DNA of 64,000 bases from Akkermansiaceae bacterium (GTDB lineage: Bacteria > Verrucomicrobiota > Verrucomicrobiia > Verrucomicrobiales > Akkermansiaceae): NCBI GenBank assembly GCA_024233115.1, contig JACKQB010000004.1:310001-374000 (forward strand), given 5' to 3'. The translations under genes and the position numbers were made by a program. Under the pieces are notes generated by a model that was given only the letters and a program-made list of their open reading frames with translations, was not told where the DNA came from and did not search any database. Numbering within the stretch: position 1 is the first letter of the stretch; each line of letters begins with the position of its first letter. Shown here one piece after another: positions 44,963 through 52,483 of this stretch.

Positions 44963-45832
44963 ATGCAGCACATTAAACTAAAGACGATCAATCTGAAGAC
45001 TCACCCTACCCTTGATGAGCGGTGGCTGCAGACTGTGATTGCGGATGACCCTTCGATTATTGGTTTGGGCGATGTGGTTGTGAAGGACAAGGAACGGATT
45101 CACCGCGGTCTCGGTCGCCTCGATTTGCTTCTCCAAGACGAGGAGGGACATGGGCGTTACGAAGTTGAGATTCAGCTAGGAGCGTCCGACGAATCCCACA
45201 TTATTCGCACCTTGGAATACTGGGATATAGAGAAGCGTAAGTTTCCGCAATACGATCATATAGGCGTGATCATCGCTGAGGATATCACCAGCCGATTTCT
45301 CAATGTCATAAGTCTATTCAACGGATTTATACCACTCATGGCGATTCAGGTGACTGCCATCGAGACGCCGGAAGGCGTGGGTTTGCAGTTCACCAAGGTT
45401 TTGGATACCGTTCGCCTTGGATACGCTGATGACGATGAAGAGACAGCCGAGCCTACCGACCGAAATTACTGGGAGACCAAGCGCGGCACGAAGCAAACGG
45501 TAGCGATGGCAGACCAGCTTTGCGAGATCACCCAGGCTTTTGCTCCTTCTGCACAGCTTAATTACAACAAGCATTATGTTGGATTCATGATCGACGGAAG
45601 ATCTATGAATTTCGCTGTGTTGCGTCCGCGCAAGAGTGCTTTGAATGCAGATATTCGGCTTCCTCAATCAGAAGAGATGGACAAGGCAATAGCGGATGCC
45701 AACCTCGACATTCTGGATTACGATAAGCGTTGGGGTGCATACCGCATCAAATTGAGCAAGAAGGATATAGAGTCTCATAAGGAGCTGATCGGTGATCTAC
45801 TCAAGCAAGCCTTTGACCAACGTAGGGGCTAA
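44963..45832 (+). CDS. PD-(D/E)XK-like hypothetical cassette protein
   Basis: A 289-residue protein, 11 bp after repeat B. RHRGLGRLDLLL-type Asp54 followed by YEVEIQLG (Glu69-x-Gln71) resembles the nuclease-fold core of transposase/Holliday-type PD-(D/E)XK families. HIIRTLEYWDIE follows, as in several uncharacterised families. Its TAA stop lies within the attC core (GGCTAAC), a typical compact cassette. Role unknown; DNA binding or defence is plausible. Confidence 0.65.
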   Translation: MQHIKLKTINLKTHPTLDERWLQTVIADDPSIIGLGDVVVKDKERIHRGLGRLDLLLQDEEGHGRYEVEIQLGASDESHIIRTLEYWDIEKRKFPQYDHIGVIIAEDITSRFLNVISLFNGFIPLMAIQVTAIETPEGVGLQFTKVLDTVRLGYADDDEETAEPTDRNYWETKRGTKQTVAMADQLCEITQAFAPSAQLNYNKHYVGFMIDGRSMNFAVLRPRKSALNADIRLPQSEEMDKAIADANLDILDYDKRWGAYRIKLSKKDIESHKELIGDLLKQAFDQRRG

Positions 45833-45951
45833 CAATGCGCAGCAGACCAACCCCATACCCGCCTCGCAGTCAAGTTTCCTCTAACTACAACCATTAACTC
45901 GTTCATCATCGCCCGCCCTCGGTAGGGGTTGGCTGCGCTATGACGTTGATA
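45827..45951 (+). other. attC recombination site 3
   Basis: GGCTAAC-AATGCGCAGC-AGA-CCAACCCC pairs with GGGGTTGG-CTGCGC-TATGAC-GTTGAT across a ~75-base loop. It is the clearest attC in the window. The next ATG is 4 bp downstream. Confidence 0.92.
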
Positions 45952-45955
45952 CCTT

Positions 45956-46255
45956 ATGGCTACACTATCAATACGAGTTCCAGATTCACTTCACAGCGCG
46001 ATTAAAGATCTCGCCTTGAAGGAGGGGTATTCCATGAACCAGTTTCTTATTACTGCCGCCGCAGAGAAGTTGTCGTCACTGGACACAGTCGATTATCTAC
46101 GTTCGCGTGCCGATCGTGCCGATTTAGAAGCATTTGACCGGATCATGGGCAAGGTTCCCTCCGCCCCACCTGATCCCGGCGATGAACTCCCCCCGAACTA
46201 CAAAAAGAAAAGGCGCAGCAGGCCAACGCCCTACCCACCGAGCAGTCAAGATTAG
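45956..46255 (+). CDS. Ribbon-helix-helix (HicB/antitoxin-type) protein
   Basis: A 99-residue protein whose first 45 residues (MATLSIRVPDSLHSAIKDLA, then KEGYSMNQFLITAAAEKLS) form a ribbon-helix-helix DNA-binding fold. The middle (DYLRSRADRADLEAFDRIMGKVP) is typical of HicB-like/plasmid antitoxins. No toxin gene is adjacent; it may be a solitary antitoxin cassette. Its 3' end overlaps the next attC-like sequence, so the last ~15 residues are cassette-end derived. Confidence 0.8.
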   Translation: MATLSIRVPDSLHSAIKDLALKEGYSMNQFLITAAAEKLSSLDTVDYLRSRADRADLEAFDRIMGKVPSAPPDPGDELPPNYKKKRRSRPTPYPPSSQD

Positions 46256-46330
46256 CGTTAACTTCAACCATGAATCCGTTCACCCCAGCTCGCCCTCGCT
46301 AGGGGGGGGTGGCTGTACTAGCGCATTCGC
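46195..46330 (+). other. Decayed attC site 4
   Basis: Clearly homologous to attC3 (GCGCAGCAG-CCAACGCCC..., GAGCAGTCAAG, CGCCCTCGCTAGGG, GTGGCTG). The terminal core reads GCATTCG instead of GTT, and the 5' R'' box is displaced by the gene end. Probably non-recombining. Confidence 0.65.
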
Positions 46331-46341
46331 CCGAAATAATG

Positions 46342-46836
46342 ATGAGCACCTATCCAAAGACATTCTCCCACATCGGAATCTCAGTCCCGAACCTCGAGGA
46401 GGCGGTAGCGTTCTACGAGAACGTCATGGGCTGGTATACGATCATGAAACCGACGGTTGTGAAAGAGGAGTCCGAGACCGCTATTGGCAAGATGTGTATT
46501 GATGTGTTTGGCGAAGGCTGGGACTCCTTCAAGATCGCTCACGTATCCACCGGCGACAAGATCGGGATCGAGATGTTTGAGTTCAAGAACAATGAGAAGC
46601 CGAAGGAATTCGAGTATTGGAAGACCGGCACCTTTCACTTTTGTGTGCAGGACCCCAATATTGAGGTTCTGGTCAAAAAGATCGTCGCAAACGGCGGCAA
46701 GCAGCGGATGCCCATACGGGAATACTATCCGAACGAAAAACCATTCAAGATGGTGTATGTGGAGGATCCCTTTGGCCTGGTATTCGAGATCTACACCCAT
46801 AGTTATGAGCTGACGTATTCAGCAGGCGCATACTGA
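46342..46836 (+). CDS. VOC-family (glyoxalase/dioxygenase-like) protein
   Basis: A 164-residue protein with two beta-alpha-beta-beta-beta modules. FSHIGISVPNLEEAVAFYENVMGW (metal His near residue 9) starts the first. GTFHFCVQDPNIEVLVKKI begins the second, and VYVEDPFGLVFEIYTH ends it (Glu metal ligand). Such enzymes bind a divalent metal and act as lyases, dioxygenases or resistance proteins; the substrate is unknown. Two adjacent ATGs precede STYPK; the second is used. It sits as a cassette between decayed attC4 and truncated attC5. Confidence 0.85.
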   Translation: MSTYPKTFSHIGISVPNLEEAVAFYENVMGWYTIMKPTVVKEESETAIGKMCIDVFGEGWDSFKIAHVSTGDKIGIEMFEFKNNEKPKEFEYWKTGTFHFCVQDPNIEVLVKKIVANGGKQRMPIREYYPNEKPFKMVYVEDPFGLVFEIYTHSYELTYSAGAY

Positions 46837-46846
46837 TTTGGCTAAC

Positions 46847-46890
46847 AAGAAGCCGCAACCAAGCTGCCGCCCGCGACGCGTCGACGCCGA
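46847..46890 (+). other. Truncated attC site 5 (5' half only)
   Basis: GGCTAAC-AAGAAGCCGC-AACCAAGC, as in attC 5' halves, then the sequence switches to ruvC debris at 46892. The complementary 3' half is missing, so the array is broken here. Confidence 0.6.
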
Positions 46891-46891
46891 C

Positions 46892-46957
46892 GCCATCGCC
46901 CACCTAACAGACAGCGACCCCGCCAAGGCCACCATTTTGAAACGGGTGGAGATGTGA
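46892..46957 (+). pseudogene. ruvC: ruvC remnant C
   Basis: Encodes only the RuvC C-terminus (AIAHLTDSDPAKATILKRVEM and stop), similar but not identical to remnants A and B. It abuts the truncated attC. Confidence 0.6.
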
Positions 46958-47017
46958 TGGATGCTGCGGTTTTGCCGACAACTTGACACCACCATGCCAA
47001 ACCATATCCTGAGTCCT

Positions 47018-47242
47018 ATGAAACACTGCATTCTCCCTGCCCTACTGCTGACATTCATACCGTACCTCCGAGCGGAAACACCGGAATCGGCACGGCCATA
47101 CAAGGCATTTAAGGCCGACGGAAAAATCTCAACTGCCTATGCCGTGCAATATAGAAATTCACTCTGTATTGTCGCCAGCAGGGACACGTCCGCAGGTGGA
47201 AAAAACACGCGCTTCAGTGATGAAGCTGGGGCGGATTTTTTT
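47018..47242 (+). pseudogene. Secreted hypothetical protein, 5' part, split by IS30
   Basis: A signal peptide (MKHCILPALLLTFIPYLRA) is followed by about 55 residues (YKAFKADGKISTAYAVQYRNSLCIVASRDTS) resembling the beginning of a small trypsin-fold or similar secreted domain. The frame runs into the IS30 end at 47243; the rest continues after 48477. Confidence 0.7.
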
Positions 47243-47313
47243 TGTTATCGAATAATGTTAGAATAGAAGTGACTACATAATCTGTTAGCGTTGTTTTTCA
47301 ACAAAAAAGAACA

Positions 47314-48270
47314 ATGCGAGAACCATATAGCCACTTCTGTGAAGAAGACCGTAACGTAATCTACCGAATGAAGAAAGCCAAATATAGCCAGGCTGAGATA
47401 GCCGGGGCAATAGGCGCAACCCAAGGCTCAATCAGCAAGGAGCTTTCGCGAAACAGCGGGGAAAAGGGGTATCGACCCAAGCAGGCGCATCAGAAAGCGA
47501 CTAAAAGGAAAAGAGAGAAGCCCAGCCGGCCCATGGTGGTGGTCGGCAAGGTAGAGGAGGAGGTCATTGAGAGGCTTGGCAAAAAGCACAGCCCCAAGCA
47601 AATCAGCGGCAAGCTGCACAAGCAGGGGGTTTTTGTGAGCACGGAGGCAATTTACCAGTATGTCATTGAGGACAAGCGCAACGACGGAGAGCTCTACAAG
47701 CATCTTCGGATCAGCGGGAAAAGGCGTTACAAGAGACGAGTCAAAGACAAGAGGAAGGGAAAAATACTCAATCGCAGGGGGATCGAAAAGAGGCCGCCGG
47801 CAGTGGATGGAAGGGATCGTTACGGTGACTGGGAGGCGGACTTGATCGAGGGAAGGAAGGGCACGGGGTATTTTCTAAGCCTTTACGAGCGGAAAAGCCA
47901 CTTGGGGCTACTTGTGCACATGGATCGGAAGGGGGCAAAAGGAACGGCCGGGGCGATTGTAGGGGCACTGGGGGGATACCGGGTGAGAACACTGACCTAT
48001 GATAACGGGCTGGAATTTGCCTTGCACGGGGAAGTGGATGAGAAGCTGGGATCAAAGGCGTATTTTTGCAATCCGTATCACTCCTGGGAAAAAGGAGGCG
48101 TGGAAAACTACAACGGACTCGTGAGGCAATATTATCCCAAAGGGAGTTCATTGGAAGGGGTTGACGCGGAAGAGCTGGCTGAAGTCGTTGCGGAAATTAA
48201 CGAGCGGCCAAGAGAAACGCTGGGCTTCAAGTCTCCATCAGAACTGGAGCATTACCTGCTGAAAAACTAA
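47314..48270 (+). CDS. IS30-family transposase
   Basis: A 318-residue protein. The N-terminal helix-turn-helix (YSQAEIAGAIGATQGSISKELSRN) is followed by a DDE core: GDWEADLIEG (first Asp), LTYDNGLEFA (second Asp) and HSWEKGGVENYNGLVRQYYPKG (Glu). All are intact, so it is probably active. Confidence 0.95.
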   Translation: MREPYSHFCEEDRNVIYRMKKAKYSQAEIAGAIGATQGSISKELSRNSGEKGYRPKQAHQKATKRKREKPSRPMVVVGKVEEEVIERLGKKHSPKQISGKLHKQGVFVSTEAIYQYVIEDKRNDGELYKHLRISGKRRYKRRVKDKRKGKILNRRGIEKRPPAVDGRDRYGDWEADLIEGRKGTGYFLSLYERKSHLGLLVHMDRKGAKGTAGAIVGALGGYRVRTLTYDNGLEFALHGEVDEKLGSKAYFCNPYHSWEKGGVENYNGLVRQYYPKGSSLEGVDAEELAEVVAEINERPRETLGFKSPSELEHYLLKN

Positions 48271-48306
48271 GGAGAAAAGCAAGTAATCAGGGGGGAGGGT
48301 TTCCGG

Positions 48307-48384
48307 AATTTTTGAGAATTTTCTGGCTTGCCCCTCACTCCGCTACGCTTCGTATCGGCGCAAGCCAGAAAATTCTCAAAAATT
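48307..48384. repeat. Perfect 25-bp inverted repeat near the IS30 3' end
   Basis: Arms 48307-48331 and 48360-48384 are exact complements around a 28-base loop. It lies after the transposase stop and could block read-through into or out of the element. Confidence 0.85.
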
Positions 48385-48477
48385 GGAACAAATCAGTTGC
48401 AAATCCCCCCCTCCAAACTAGTCATGGGTCAACGCGAACAGCAATGCAGGCTTCGTCCTAACATTTATTCGATAACA

Positions 48478-48947
48478 GTTAGAAACTGCCTGGTGAAAAA
48501 CTGGCCTCCAAACCAAAAATCTTCCAACTTCCGCGCACCAGTGTGTTTATCCACCCCGGAAAGAAATCCGGCGATGTATTGCCATACGATGCCGCGTTCC
48601 GGCTCAAAGCGGGGCACCGCCTTGTCGCCATTCACCCGGACGGGCGGAGGGACGAGGGCACGCTGTTATTCAGTGCCGCTACAGCAGATGCATACACGAC
48701 CACCATGGGGTCCATTACCCTAACTGTGCTCACCCGCACCAAGGAGTACCAGGACAGACTGCCCGCAGGATGTCCGGTACTCGATACGCAGACCGGCAGA
48801 GTGGTAGGAACGCTTGTGACAAACTGGTCGTCCAGAAAACCCTACGAACCCTACCAGGCAAGTGACCATTATTATTTTCCACCCGATCCCGCAAAGGCTT
48901 ACCGTCAATGGCTGCAACGCGTCTGCAAGTGGGCCGAAATCGAGTAG
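48478..48947 (+). pseudogene. Secreted hypothetical protein, 3' part after IS30
   Basis: The frame ending KWAEIE continues the split gene. It carries FIHPGKKSGDVLPYDAAF, GHRLVAIHPDGRRDEGTLLF and PVLDTQTGRVVGTLVTNW, a beta-rich domain with a Gly-Thr-Val pattern like the last strands of trypsin-like folds, without a GDSGG motif. Together with 47018-47242 it would make a ~230-residue secreted protein. Confidence 0.6.
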
Positions 48948-49017
48948 CTGGCGATCTTCGTTAGAGCCTTGCCAGAAGGAAATACCACGGCGGGTAATCT
49001 GGAGAAGACTGCTATTC

Positions 49018-50637
49018 TTATTTTCCCACCTTCTGACCGAGCATTTTCTCGTAGAGGTGGATGTAAGCGGCGGCGGTGGTGCTGTGGTTGAAACGTTCCG
49101 CTGACTCGCGCATGATCCGGGAGAGCGTGGCTTCTTTTTCCTCGTAGGAGCGGCGGTAGAAGCCGACGGCCTCGTCGACCGCCCAGCGCAGGCCTGCGGA
49201 GCTGTAATGCTGGAAACGGAAGCCGTTGCCCATGGAGCAATCGTGGTGCATGTGCTCCACCGTATCGTGGATACCACCGGTATCGTGGACCACGGAGAGG
49301 GTGCCGTATTTCGGGCTGACCATCTGGGGCAGGCCACACGGCTCGAAGCGGGACGGCATGATCATGAAATCAGAACCGGCGTAGCCGAGGCGTGAGAAGT
49401 CTTCGTCAAAGTCACAAACCGCCACGCGCCCCTGTAGATTGTGCATTTTGACAATATTGTGGAAGTGTTTTTGGAACGAGCCATTGGCGATAATCGCAAC
49501 CTGCAGGCCGATGTCGGAGTAGTCGGCAACCAACTGATAGAGGATGTCGGCCAGGAGTTGGCATCCTTTTTGCATCGGGTCCAGGCGGGACGGCCAGAAG
49601 AAGATGGGGGCATTGGGGTCCACATTGAGTCCGCAGCGTTCTTGCAGTTTCTGTTTGTTGATCGCCTTCCCTTCCATGACGTTTTCATGGTCATACTTAA
49701 ATGCGAGAGCCGTATCAGTGGTCGGGTCATACGAAACGTCCGGCGCATTCAGAATACCTGTTGCACAACCGGCGTAGAGCTTGCTGGAGAGCTCGTTGCG
49801 GATGGAATCGGGGACAAAGCTGTGTTTGCCCTCGACGACTTCATAGAGGAAGGTGGTACTCACCGTGTTGACGTGATCGGCGGCAAAGATACCGCTGGCG
49901 AGCAGGTCGGTGAAGTTTCCTTCACGTGATTGCTCATAGGAATACGGAGGGTTTTCGAAGTAGAGGTGGTTCCAGAACTCGGCGGCATCGATCCCGCGGT
50001 CCTCGATTTCCGCCATGGAGACTTTCTCCGTGTGGATGTTGTGAATGGTAATCAGGCAGGGGATGTTGTTACGTCTTGCAACGGCGGGAATCAGCCCCGT
50101 CATCCAGTCGTTACAGTGAATCAGGTCCGGCTTCACGCGCGGGATGATGTGGTTACAGACCTCGCGCATGAATGCGAGCGCCATCCGCAGGTTTTCGCCA
50201 GCGTAGACTTCGTCGCGGTGATAGAAAATCCGGTCCTCGGCGAGGTGGATGCGGTCTTTGCCGAGGTTGTCCCTGACGCGTTGGTATTCGCGGTCGTGGA
50301 TATTTTTCACCCCCTCGTTAAACATCCTGCGGTAGTTGGGAAGGGCCACGTGAACGTCAGCCCCTTGATCGTAAAGAGCGCTCACCAGGGAGGCGGACAC
50401 ATCGGCCATACCGCCGGCCTTGGCGCTGAGCCGCTGGGACATGTTACCCATCCCCTCGGGGAGATAGGTGATCTCGGGGGTTACGACAAGAATGGTTGGC
50501 TTGGCCACACGCGCTGCCTCCAGTGCGACGTTGAAGGCTGTCTTTTCCTTGACGCCGCTCGCGGCACCCGTAGCAGCCGCAGCCATTTGTTTTTCCAGTT
50601 CAGTTAATGGACGGGGGGGGTCATTTTTCGCAGTCAT
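49018..50637 (-). CDS. glgA: Glycogen/starch synthase (GT5, GlgA-like)
   Basis: A 539-residue GT-B glycosyltransferase. The ADP-glucose-binding N-terminal motif KAGGMADV (KTGGLADV in classical GlgA) is near residue 70, HCNDWMTGLIP follows, and SRFEPCGLPQM with TGGIHDTV forms the C-terminal sugar-nucleotide site. An N-terminal extension of about 45 residues precedes the fold. The ATG of MTAKNDPP is preferred to an upstream TTG. It would elongate alpha-1,4-glucan for storage. It is the last gene on the minus strand before the respiratory operon, 153 bp away, and is probably separate from it. Confidence 0.92.
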   Translation of the reverse strand: MTAKNDPPRPLTELEKQMAAAATGAASGVKEKTAFNVALEAARVAKPTILVVTPEITYLPEGMGNMSQRLSAKAGGMADVSASLVSALYDQGADVHVALPNYRRMFNEGVKNIHDREYQRVRDNLGKDRIHLAEDRIFYHRDEVYAGENLRMALAFMREVCNHIIPRVKPDLIHCNDWMTGLIPAVARRNNIPCLITIHNIHTEKVSMAEIEDRGIDAAEFWNHLYFENPPYSYEQSREGNFTDLLASGIFAADHVNTVSTTFLYEVVEGKHSFVPDSIRNELSSKLYAGCATGILNAPDVSYDPTTDTALAFKYDHENVMEGKAINKQKLQERCGLNVDPNAPIFFWPSRLDPMQKGCQLLADILYQLVADYSDIGLQVAIIANGSFQKHFHNIVKMHNLQGRVAVCDFDEDFSRLGYAGSDFMIMPSRFEPCGLPQMVSPKYGTLSVVHDTGGIHDTVEHMHHDCSMGNGFRFQHYSSAGLRWAVDEAVGFYRRSYEEKEATLSRIMRESAERFNHSTTAAAYIHLYEKMLGQKVGK

Positions 50638-50790
50638 ATCCGATTTAAAGATTTCGGATACATTCTTAGGGGCATTCAACCGATCTAGCAAGGATGATGT
50701 GGTCTCATTCTGTCATTGTAACAAAAGAACAGATCGCACCGCAATGATGGGACGGCGGGACAGGGAAGCGACGGCCCAAGCTGGCCGGCG

Positions 50791-51564
50791 CTAGTTCTTT
50801 TTCCGGGCAAGTTCCTCGTCGCTGCGGGACTTGGCCCAATCGTAGTATTCCTTGGCATCGATGACCTCCATGCTGCCCTTCATGTTGGCGTGTGCCTCAC
50901 CACAAAGCTGGGCACAGACGACATAGGTTTCCATTTTCTCGACCGGTTTGAACCACATGGGGATTTCCTTACCCGGGATGCAGTCCTGCTGGATACGCAT
51001 GGGAACGATGGCAAAGTTATGGATCACGTCCTTGGAAGTCACCTGGAGGATGCTATTGCGGCCTACCGGCAGGCGGAGGATCGAGGTGGAGATGAAGTCG
51101 TCCTCGCCGTTGGGGTCAGCGGGATCGATTCCCAGGGTGTTGTCACCAGTGATCAGCGAGTTGTCTGTACGACCAAATACACCGTCGTTGCCGGGATAGT
51201 GGTAAATCCAGCTGTATTGCTGGCCAATGACACGCACGCGGGGAGCGTCGGGGTCGTTGGCGACCACACGGTCAAAGGTATCCGTACGTTCGGCCCAGAG
51301 CGGGAAGGCAAAACCGAGCAGGAAAACGGCCTCCACGATGATCACCCCTATTTCCAGGTGGGTGGAGACGTGGTTTTTCACACCGGTATAGGATGCGGTG
51401 GGGTTACGCTTGTGCCAGAACTTGAACAAGGCGACAAAAAAGAAAATCGTCCAGCCGACAAACAGAACCAGCATCAACCAGTGGATGACGGAGTTCATCT
51501 GGTCGACTTGTTCACCGTGTTGGGAGCCGTTGGCGGGGAGACCTAATAAATCGAGGATAGACAT
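50791..51564 (-). CDS. coxB: Cytochrome c oxidase subunit II
   Basis: A 257-residue subunit with two N-terminal membrane helices (about residues 25-50 and 70-92) and a periplasmic cupredoxin domain. The CuA site is intact: His in VIHNFAIV, then Cys-x3-Cys-x3-His-x2-Met in CAQLCGEAHANM. An aromatic electron-entry patch WIYHYPG is present. There is no fused cytochrome c domain; separate cytochromes c are encoded upstream. Unusually, it is the last rather than the first gene of the cox cluster. Confidence 0.95.
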   Translation of the reverse strand: MSILDLLGLPANGSQHGEQVDQMNSVIHWLMLVLFVGWTIFFFVALFKFWHKRNPTASYTGVKNHVSTHLEIGVIIVEAVFLLGFAFPLWAERTDTFDRVVANDPDAPRVRVIGQQYSWIYHYPGNDGVFGRTDNSLITGDNTLGIDPADPNGEDDFISTSILRLPVGRNSILQVTSKDVIHNFAIVPMRIQQDCIPGKEIPMWFKPVEKMETYVVCAQLCGEAHANMKGSMEVIDAKEYYDWAKSRSDEELARKKN

Positions 51565-51600
51565 AAGAATGGTGAATTTTGAATAGTGAAAAGTGAATGA

Positions 51601-51798
51601 CTAGTCGCGGAGGGAGGGATCGAGGTTATCGTTTTCGCGTTTGGCCATGCGGGCGATAAAAAAGATGATGGCGGTGAGCATGGGGATGATGATCACTAAC
51701 ATGACGACCATCGCGTAACCGGCGGCGACGGAGTCGAGGTGATCTTTACCCGTGCCCATGCAGACGGCGCAGGCGAGTGTGTCAGGAAGTGCAGTCAT
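51601..51798 (-). CDS. Small membrane protein of the oxidase operon
   Basis: A 65-residue protein. A CAVCMG motif near residue 10 is followed by one helix (about 27-50) and a charged tail. Not recognised beyond its consistent place between oxidase genes; the CxxC pair could bind a metal or a thiol partner in assembly. Confidence 0.65.
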   Translation of the reverse strand: MTALPDTLACAVCMGTGKDHLDSVAAGYAMVVMLVIIIPMLTAIIFFIARMAKRENDNLDPSLRD

Positions 51799-51846
51799 AG
51801 GAGTGATGGCGGAGGATTGGAAATGCCGGATGCTTATCCAAGATTA

Positions 51847-52041
51847 CTAGATCTTCCGTGCCTTGCGGTAGAAGCTGATGCCGTAAAGCGGGAGGAAGAC
51901 GGCGGCCACGGCGCAGGTGCCGCCAAAGACCTTCAGGCCGGTGCCGGCGGCTGACGCCAACACAAAGGCCCACAGCACAACAAAGACACACAGCAGCGTA
52001 GCCAGTGTGATGAAAAGAAGATGGAAACCTTTGAGGGACAT
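51847..52041 (-). CDS. Small two-helix membrane protein of the oxidase operon
   Basis: A 64-residue protein with two predicted helices (about 7-30 and 38-57) separated by a short Gly-rich turn. Function unknown; probably an accessory or assembly subunit from its position between Cox4 and Cox2. Confidence 0.65.
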   Translation of the reverse strand: MSLKGFHLLFITLATLLCVFVVLWAFVLASAAGTGLKVFGGTCAVAAVFLPLYGISFYRKARKI

Positions 52042-52103
52042 GGTCAGGAGGGGTCGGTGGTTAATGGTTGGCAGTGGACGCCGCTGGGCAGTGTGCGGGA
52101 AAC

Positions 52104-52442
52104 TTAGCTTCCGAAGAAGGCCTTGAATTGGATCGGGTCAGAGAATGCCAGGCCGGTAAGGCTCATCAGAGCGATTGCAAAAAACAGACCGAGGGCGAAT
52201 ACCCAGTATACCATTTTCTTTTCATGATTCAAGTGCATGAAGATCAGAGCCACCAGTGTGGCTTTGAAGGTAGCGATCAAAAGACCGATGGTGGCATCGA
52301 CCGCATCGAATCCACGGTCGCCAAAGTCGAGAAACTCGAATTTGGCCACAGCCACGGTTATGACAGTGCATGCAAAGAGCGTAGCTCCGATCAGTAGGTA
52401 GAGCTTGATATGTTTTTTGATTTCTTCAGGTGAGTCAGCCAT
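52104..52442 (-). CDS. Cytochrome c oxidase subunit IV (caa3-type)
   Basis: A 112-residue subunit with three helices. The second and third match the prokaryotic COX4 pattern (ATFKATLVALIFMHLNHEKK then a final hydrophobic helix). The last lysine-rich loop faces the cytoplasm. It follows the Cox3 gene by 41 bp in the operon, the standard order. Confidence 0.85.
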   Translation of the reverse strand: MADSPEEIKKHIKLYLLIGATLFACTVITVAVAKFEFLDFGDRGFDAVDATIGLLIATFKATLVALIFMHLNHEKKMVYWVFALGLFFAIALMSLTGLAFSDPIQFKAFFGS

Positions 52443-52483
52443 TGTTTCAGTGGATGGTAGTTAGTGGATGGTAGGCGGTCAGT

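Larger units (their letters stand above)
36291..46890 (+). mobile_element. Integron-type cassette array lacking a visible integrase (CALIN-like)
   Basis: Three full attC sites, one decayed and one truncated lie in the same orientation. Genes start 4-19 bp after the full attC ends in two cases. Cassette genes include an R-M system, nuclease-like proteins, a ribbon-helix-helix protein and a VOC protein. No tyrosine recombinase frame is present in the window, so the array is either distant from its intI or an integrase-less cluster. Both edges carry ruvC debris. Base composition differs from the flanking operons. Confidence 0.8.
47243..48477 (+). mobile_element. IS30-family insertion sequence
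   Basis: Terminal inverted repeats TGTTATCGAATAATGTTAGAA (left) and the complement of TGTTATCGAATAAATGTTAGG (right) bound 1235 bp carrying one transposase. A target duplication is not obvious (TT/GT). Confidence 0.88.

Noticed and set aside
36291..46957. Integron integrase gene
   Set aside because: Looked for a tyrosine recombinase with the IntI motif in all frames of the region; none is present in the window.
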